From Enoplolaimus lenunculus (Eukaryota; Nematoda; Enoplea; Enoplida; Thoracostomopsidae): a DNA stretch of 64,000 bases. Shown here piece by piece: positions 55,301-61,300 of the stretch (positions are counted from its first letter, which is position 1; every line of letters starts with the position of its first letter). A model generated the notes under the pieces. It made no database searches. It was not told the origin of the DNA and saw nothing but the letters and a program-made list of their open reading frames with translations. Made by a program: the position numbers and the translations under genes. The DNA is taken from the NCBI GenBank assembly GCA_030248215.1, contig JASANG010000540.1, positions 186,001-250,000 of the forward strand, written 5' to 3'.

Positions 55301-58300
55301 ATCGGTAACCCTTGCTGTGAAATTAATCCATTTGACCGTTTCGTAATCAATACGATCGGCAACAGTGATAGTTCCTAAAATTAACTCGGTATTTGCCAAT
55401 CAAGGTAGACTTAGTATCGACCATTAAGTCTTCTTACGGTATGCAAAGCGAGCTACAAACATTGGTTCAAGTCTTGAGGTTTAACCGTTTTTACAAATGT
55501 GTGTAGCACCTATTACCAGCTATAATTTGGTGAAAGGCCTTTTGAATTTTGAACCAGATAATGAAGAATTTCGAGATTCAGGGCGTTCTCTGCATTTGAT
55601 TGATGCTACTTGACAGCCGCGTGTTCACTTTCAAACCTGTGGTAGTTCGTTTGTTTGAAAATCAATTCCAAACTGGTGATAGGTGCTATACACATTTGAG
55701 AATACGGGCCCTTACATTAAGTAGTTTGACGTGCTAACCGCTAAGCTACGATATTTAGATTTTTTGCCATTAAACGTATCACATGAAGCTCAAGAATAAC
55801 GCTTTCAACGAAATATAGGCAGGCATGAAGAGAATTTTAAAATATTCAATCTAAAATCAAACCCTGTGTTTTGAGCAAACTGAATTGGTCACAACTGCAT
55901 TGCCGTACGAATTTTTAAACTGTTTTAACCGTATGAGTGAAAAATGAGTTTCGAGTAAACATGAATGCACTGCAAAACTTCAAAATTGTATTGAACGCAG
56001 AACAAAAAATAAGGCAGCGTAAAGGCGAGTAACGGTAAAACGATCCGGGAGTTCCCCTGGTCCTTTTTTACGGTACACCCTTGCTAATGTGGGCTTGAGC
56101 ACCTTCACAATGGTAGAGGTCAGAAAATTTTCTTTAATAATATATAAGGTTATAACCATCGAATTACAGTTGTGGCTCAATCGCTGGTAAAATTACTAAC
56201 AAAAGTTACCTTCTTGTTTATACCAAGGGTGCAGCATGATACAAAAGTATGCAACTCTTGGGGTTCTACATGGCACAAAATATACCCGGCACGCGGTTGC
56301 GTTTTTGATCGACCCCCCTTATTTAGACGGGGTAAAAACCTATGTGAACAATGGCACTGTATGTATCCGGCATCAACAATACTCCAGTTATAGTTTAATT
56401 CAGGGGTATTGCATGTGACCGCGACCCCACCACTGAACAAGGGCTGTCGGCCAAGAACGCAACACCCGGTGGTACATTTTGTACCTTGCGAAATCCGCAG
56501 AATTGCACACTGAGTATCATGCACTTTTGGTTTTAGGTATTACAAGATTAAGTATAGGACACTTACCAGTAACAGAATCAACTGCAATCAGCGACGCTAC
56601 TTCGTTTGCAATTTTTGCAACGCTGTACCGAAGCGCAGACGTAGTATCTGGATCTGTTGCATGCAGTTGTGCAATTACAGTATTAATATTAATGTTTTCT
56701 TTAACGTTTTCAGCGTGTTTTGATTGGTTAAACTGAGGATAATTGTCATTTACGTCCAATACATCAATGTGAAGTATAGCTAAAAAAGCAAAACAACGAA
56801 TTATTTGCAGCTGCAAGTTTTTTTAACGGGATTTTGGACAAAACTTGCAAGTTTGAGTTGCAGCTGCTGCTAGTTCTCGAAGCAAATACTTGCACGTGTG
56901 AATAGGGCTTAAGTCGTTATGGATTATTTCTGTTTTTTATTTCCAGTGTTTCACATTTAACATTGAAATAACCTCTGTAACTATAGAAACCAATAACTGA
57001 TATTTACGAAAAATCGGGACGGCACTGGAACAAATTGAAGGACTTCGTCCAGTGCATGCAAGTGACCCCACCCTAACCAGTTAAACGCCGTAGTTTTGAA
57101 ATGTGTCAGACTTCTCGCTCGCTGCGCTCGTGAATTTTCATTATTTTAACTCTGTCGTGATTATTTTAATGATTTCATGGACTTGACGTATAAAACAAAT
57201 ATTTTCACTCACTAAACTGGCTCGGCAACACCTGTAGTTTAATGTTATTTTCTTTTGAACTGAAACCCTGGCTTGACACCGACGCCTGTAGGTCAGGGTC
57301 GGTGTCAGGACGAAAATGAGTTGTGGGTGCACCGTGTGGTTTTGCCTGTGGGTTCAAACATGTGCAAAACCTAATAACTGAATTCAGGGGGGTCGGCCAA
57401 CCTCGAGTACTACACGAAAAAAACATCAATCCGCAGCTGTGTTCAGGCGCCTACCCTGGAATTTGAACGGAGCTTCCAGCCAAACCTACTCAGCAACTAC
57501 ATATAACGAATCTTAGAAAAAATAGCGCTCATAAAAACTGTGATGGTAAATAATTATTCAAAACCGTTATCAAACTATTTTGCCATTTTCTAAAGTAATA
57601 AATATTTCATGAACCTTTGCAGCTGTCAGTTCCTCGCCATCGCTAGCGGTCAACAACGAGCGGCGGATTCGGAAATTTATGACGAGACTAGCGATCTGCT
57701 AAAAGTTGTGAAATGCAATTTTTACCGTATGCTATATATTTTAAATTTCTGAAGGGAAAAATTGTAAGGCGGGGAGGGACCTTACCATTTATCACAAAAA
57801 ATTTCAGATGAGGTATACGCTCTCGACCCCGCTTCCGGATCCCAAAGTATCAGCAGCAATCTAGAACCGTGTACTATTTACTTCGAGCAGTTTTAACGTC
57901 AGTTGAAACTTCTATTGGAACAGCATCGTAAACTTTGATTTCAAGATTGACTGCAGCTAAGCGTTCTCGATCCAGCGAGCTAACCACCGCAAGGTCTCCA
58001 GTGCTATGGTTCATCGAAAATAAACTGGTGTAATCGTAACTGAAATATGAATGAAATGTTTGATTGGAACTAAAACTCAAGTAATTGTTTAATAATTTTC
58101 GTTGTAATCATTGAACGGCTGTTTTATAATATGGACCAATGTAAAGAACATGACCGTGACAGTAGTATAAGCATATTCCTAAACCTAAGCCAGAGCGTAA
58201 GAATCAGCTTATACCTAAGCATAAGCCTAAGCCTGAGCCTAAAGTGTAAGCCTAATCAAAAAATTTGTCTAAAACTTCAGCTTCCTCTGTTGCATTCCCC

Positions 58301-61300
58301 CAGAAAAACCACTTGTAGCTGTATTAACCCTTTCACTCATAGAGTATAGTATGAGCTATGAGCAACTAAATACAATAGTGTAAGAGCAATAAACACACTG
58401 TGAGCAGTGTTTAACATTTATAACAATGTATGCGTAGTGCAAAATCTCCACAAGACGTAAGAGCCTACTCAGGCTCGAGCGTCAAGCTCCTATAGCTCAG
58501 TGGTCATCGTAAATGCCTCCTACCCGTGAGACTCATTTTACGCAAACGCCGGCGCAGAGAAACAAAAAATGGACTTAAGTTTCAAACGTACGTTTTGCGA
58601 CTAACAGGAACGCCTCGTTCATTTATAGCGCCGTTATATCCGTTAATTTCGTAGTACAATTGGCTATTTTGGTCCAAATCCATCGCTTTAACCTGATACA
58701 CCACCGTTCCTACGGTCACATTTTCATATACTCGAATTGGAATTAAGTTTGAATTGAAATATGGCCGTTTGTCGTTGATGTCAATTAATGTTATACTGAC
58801 CAGGGTATATCCGATTTTTTGAGGGAAACCTTGATCTATCGCTGCGACACGTAGCTGAATTGTTGTCTGCTCAGTGTAGTCAGGGTCTGCAATTTCAAAA
58901 TTATACATAATTCGTTGAAAATCGGGCAGCAAAGTCGGGGGTGCGAGCTTGAACGGTGGGGTAAGCATTAACTCCTATCTGTGTCCGTATTCTCAAATGT
59001 GTGTAGCACCTATGACTAGTTGGAAGCTTTTGAATTAGTGAACAGCGAACTTCTAAAATCATCACTTTTTTCATTTGATGGACTGTGCTACTTCTATGCC
59101 AGTTTTAAAAACCGCAACTGCAAGAGTTTGTGAGTTTGAAAGTCTGCCAGTAACTGGGGATAGGTGCTGCACACATTTAAGAATACGAGTCCTAGTTTTA
59201 ATAGAATTAAAGCTTAGTGTTATCGCCTTACGATAAGCGTTCACAGCAGGAGCCATACCTTAAATTTCTGTAACACCAACGTCGCGACTAAAGTAAATAT
59301 TTAAATTTTCGAGCAAAAACAGATAAACGCCAAATGGCAGCCATTGTGATAACAAGAAAGTAAACGTTGTGAAATATATTGAAGAACGTACCAATTGTTT
59401 ACTATTTCAATTTGACCAAAATTATTACACCTGAATGGTAAATTTGTAATCTATCAAATTTAGACACCGACTTAAGTATTTACTTAAGTACGCTCTTAAA
59501 AATGACAAAATGGTTAAGTAATTACTTAACACCTCAATTAAGAACTAAGTCGTGCTATAAAGTAGGGTTTCAGAAACCCAGTCATTGTTTTTTTTCTCTA
59601 AATATATATAAATGAAGAGCTGTGTCATACTTTATATTTATTTGTATCCGACAATGTACATGAACGGAGCCAAAAGCACATATCCGGTTGTGCCCTGGCC
59701 TCTAGACACATTAAAATTGTGATATGGTGTTTAGAATTGAATGTAAACCTGCGTTTTAATTTAACTTTACAAATAAATTTCGCTGTCAATAAAATAACTA
59801 ATTCCACAACACGGCCAAGAATTACTTAAACCAAGAGTGTATGATACTTAACAAGAGTGTGCAACTATTTGGGCTACGCATGGTACAAAATGCACCACTA
59901 TGCGTTGCGTTTTTGCCCGACCCTATCCTTGTTTATGGGTCGTTTTCAGTTTTAATGTACGTTTAACTGTTTTTCTCTTTTAAGAATATGAAAATATATA
60001 ATTGCAACGTATTTATACTGTCTATTGAAAATTTTGATCCCCTTAAGTCGGGGGGGGGGGTTGCCAAAAACGTAACGCGCGACGGGTGCATTCTTTTGTG
60101 AATGTGCCAAGTTGTATACTCTTGTCCATCATGCACTCTATTATAGGGTGTTGTAGAATTGAATTTGCATTTTACACACAGTGAAAGCAAATTATTGTGA
60201 ATGATGCATTATTATTAAGAAACTACATCAACATTTGCTTAGACATAACTAAAATAATTGTGGTCACCTGAAACACCTGTGACACCAACTCGAATAATTC
60301 CGGTTACTGGCTCGATTACAAAATTTGAATGTCCAGTTTGCAACTGGTACACAATTAGGTTGTTAGGTTCACTTCGATCTTTGTCAGTTGCGTGAACTTG
60401 AACAACTTCGCAACCAGGCGAAATATCTTGCCGAATTTGAACTGCGTAGCTTGGTTGAGTAAAATTAGGCAAGTTATCGTTAACGTCCTAAAACTGGAAC
60501 GGCGAATTGAAATATAGATAACGAGTATTTCAACACGTTACTAAAGCCCTTATTCACACGTGCAAGTTTTTGCAGCAAAAACTTGAACTTGCAAATTGCG
60601 CGCACAAGTTTGGCCACAAAGCAGCTTTGAAGTTCTTGCAGCTGCAATTTAGTCGCTGGAATTCATGCTATTCATTTTAATTCGCGTCTGTGACCGCAGC
60701 TTCTAGTCGTTAAATTTCTTGCATCTTCAGTTTGATTGGTCAATCGGAATTTTATTTCGAAAATTCTTGCTGCTTCAAGTATTTCGTGCAAGTTGCAGTT
60801 GCGAGTTCTCACTACAAAAACTTGCACGTGTAAATTGAGCTTAAATAATAAAAACAAAACTTGAACATATACTTGAGAATTTAAAAGGTTTGTAAAACGC
60901 CGTTGTGTGGCATAATTTACAACCGGATCCAAAGGTTTTTAGGGGGGGGGGCAGAAACTTCAGGCAATACTTAGGGCCATTTCGCTAACCGATGCAGAAA
61001 TATCACGAAAGCTATATTTATACTAAAATTAGACATCGAATGAGAACCTTAGTGAGAGGTTAAATGTTTTGGATAATGTATAGAACAGGGTCGTAACAGT
61101 AGCATAAGCATATTCCTAAGCTTAAACCTAAGTGTCAAAAATGAGCTTTTATCTAAGCCTAAGCTCAAGCGTGAACATGAGCTTATACCGAAGCCTAAGC
61201 TCACCCCAAGTGTAAAAAATGAGCTATACCTAAGCCTAAAGCCTAATCTTTAGCGCAAAGTAGTTTGTCAAAAGCTTAAACTTACTCTATTACTGACCCA

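Noticed and set aside
56177-56524. Minus-strand 115-codon open frame
   Set aside because: It lies entirely within a palindromic MITE (56225-56535).
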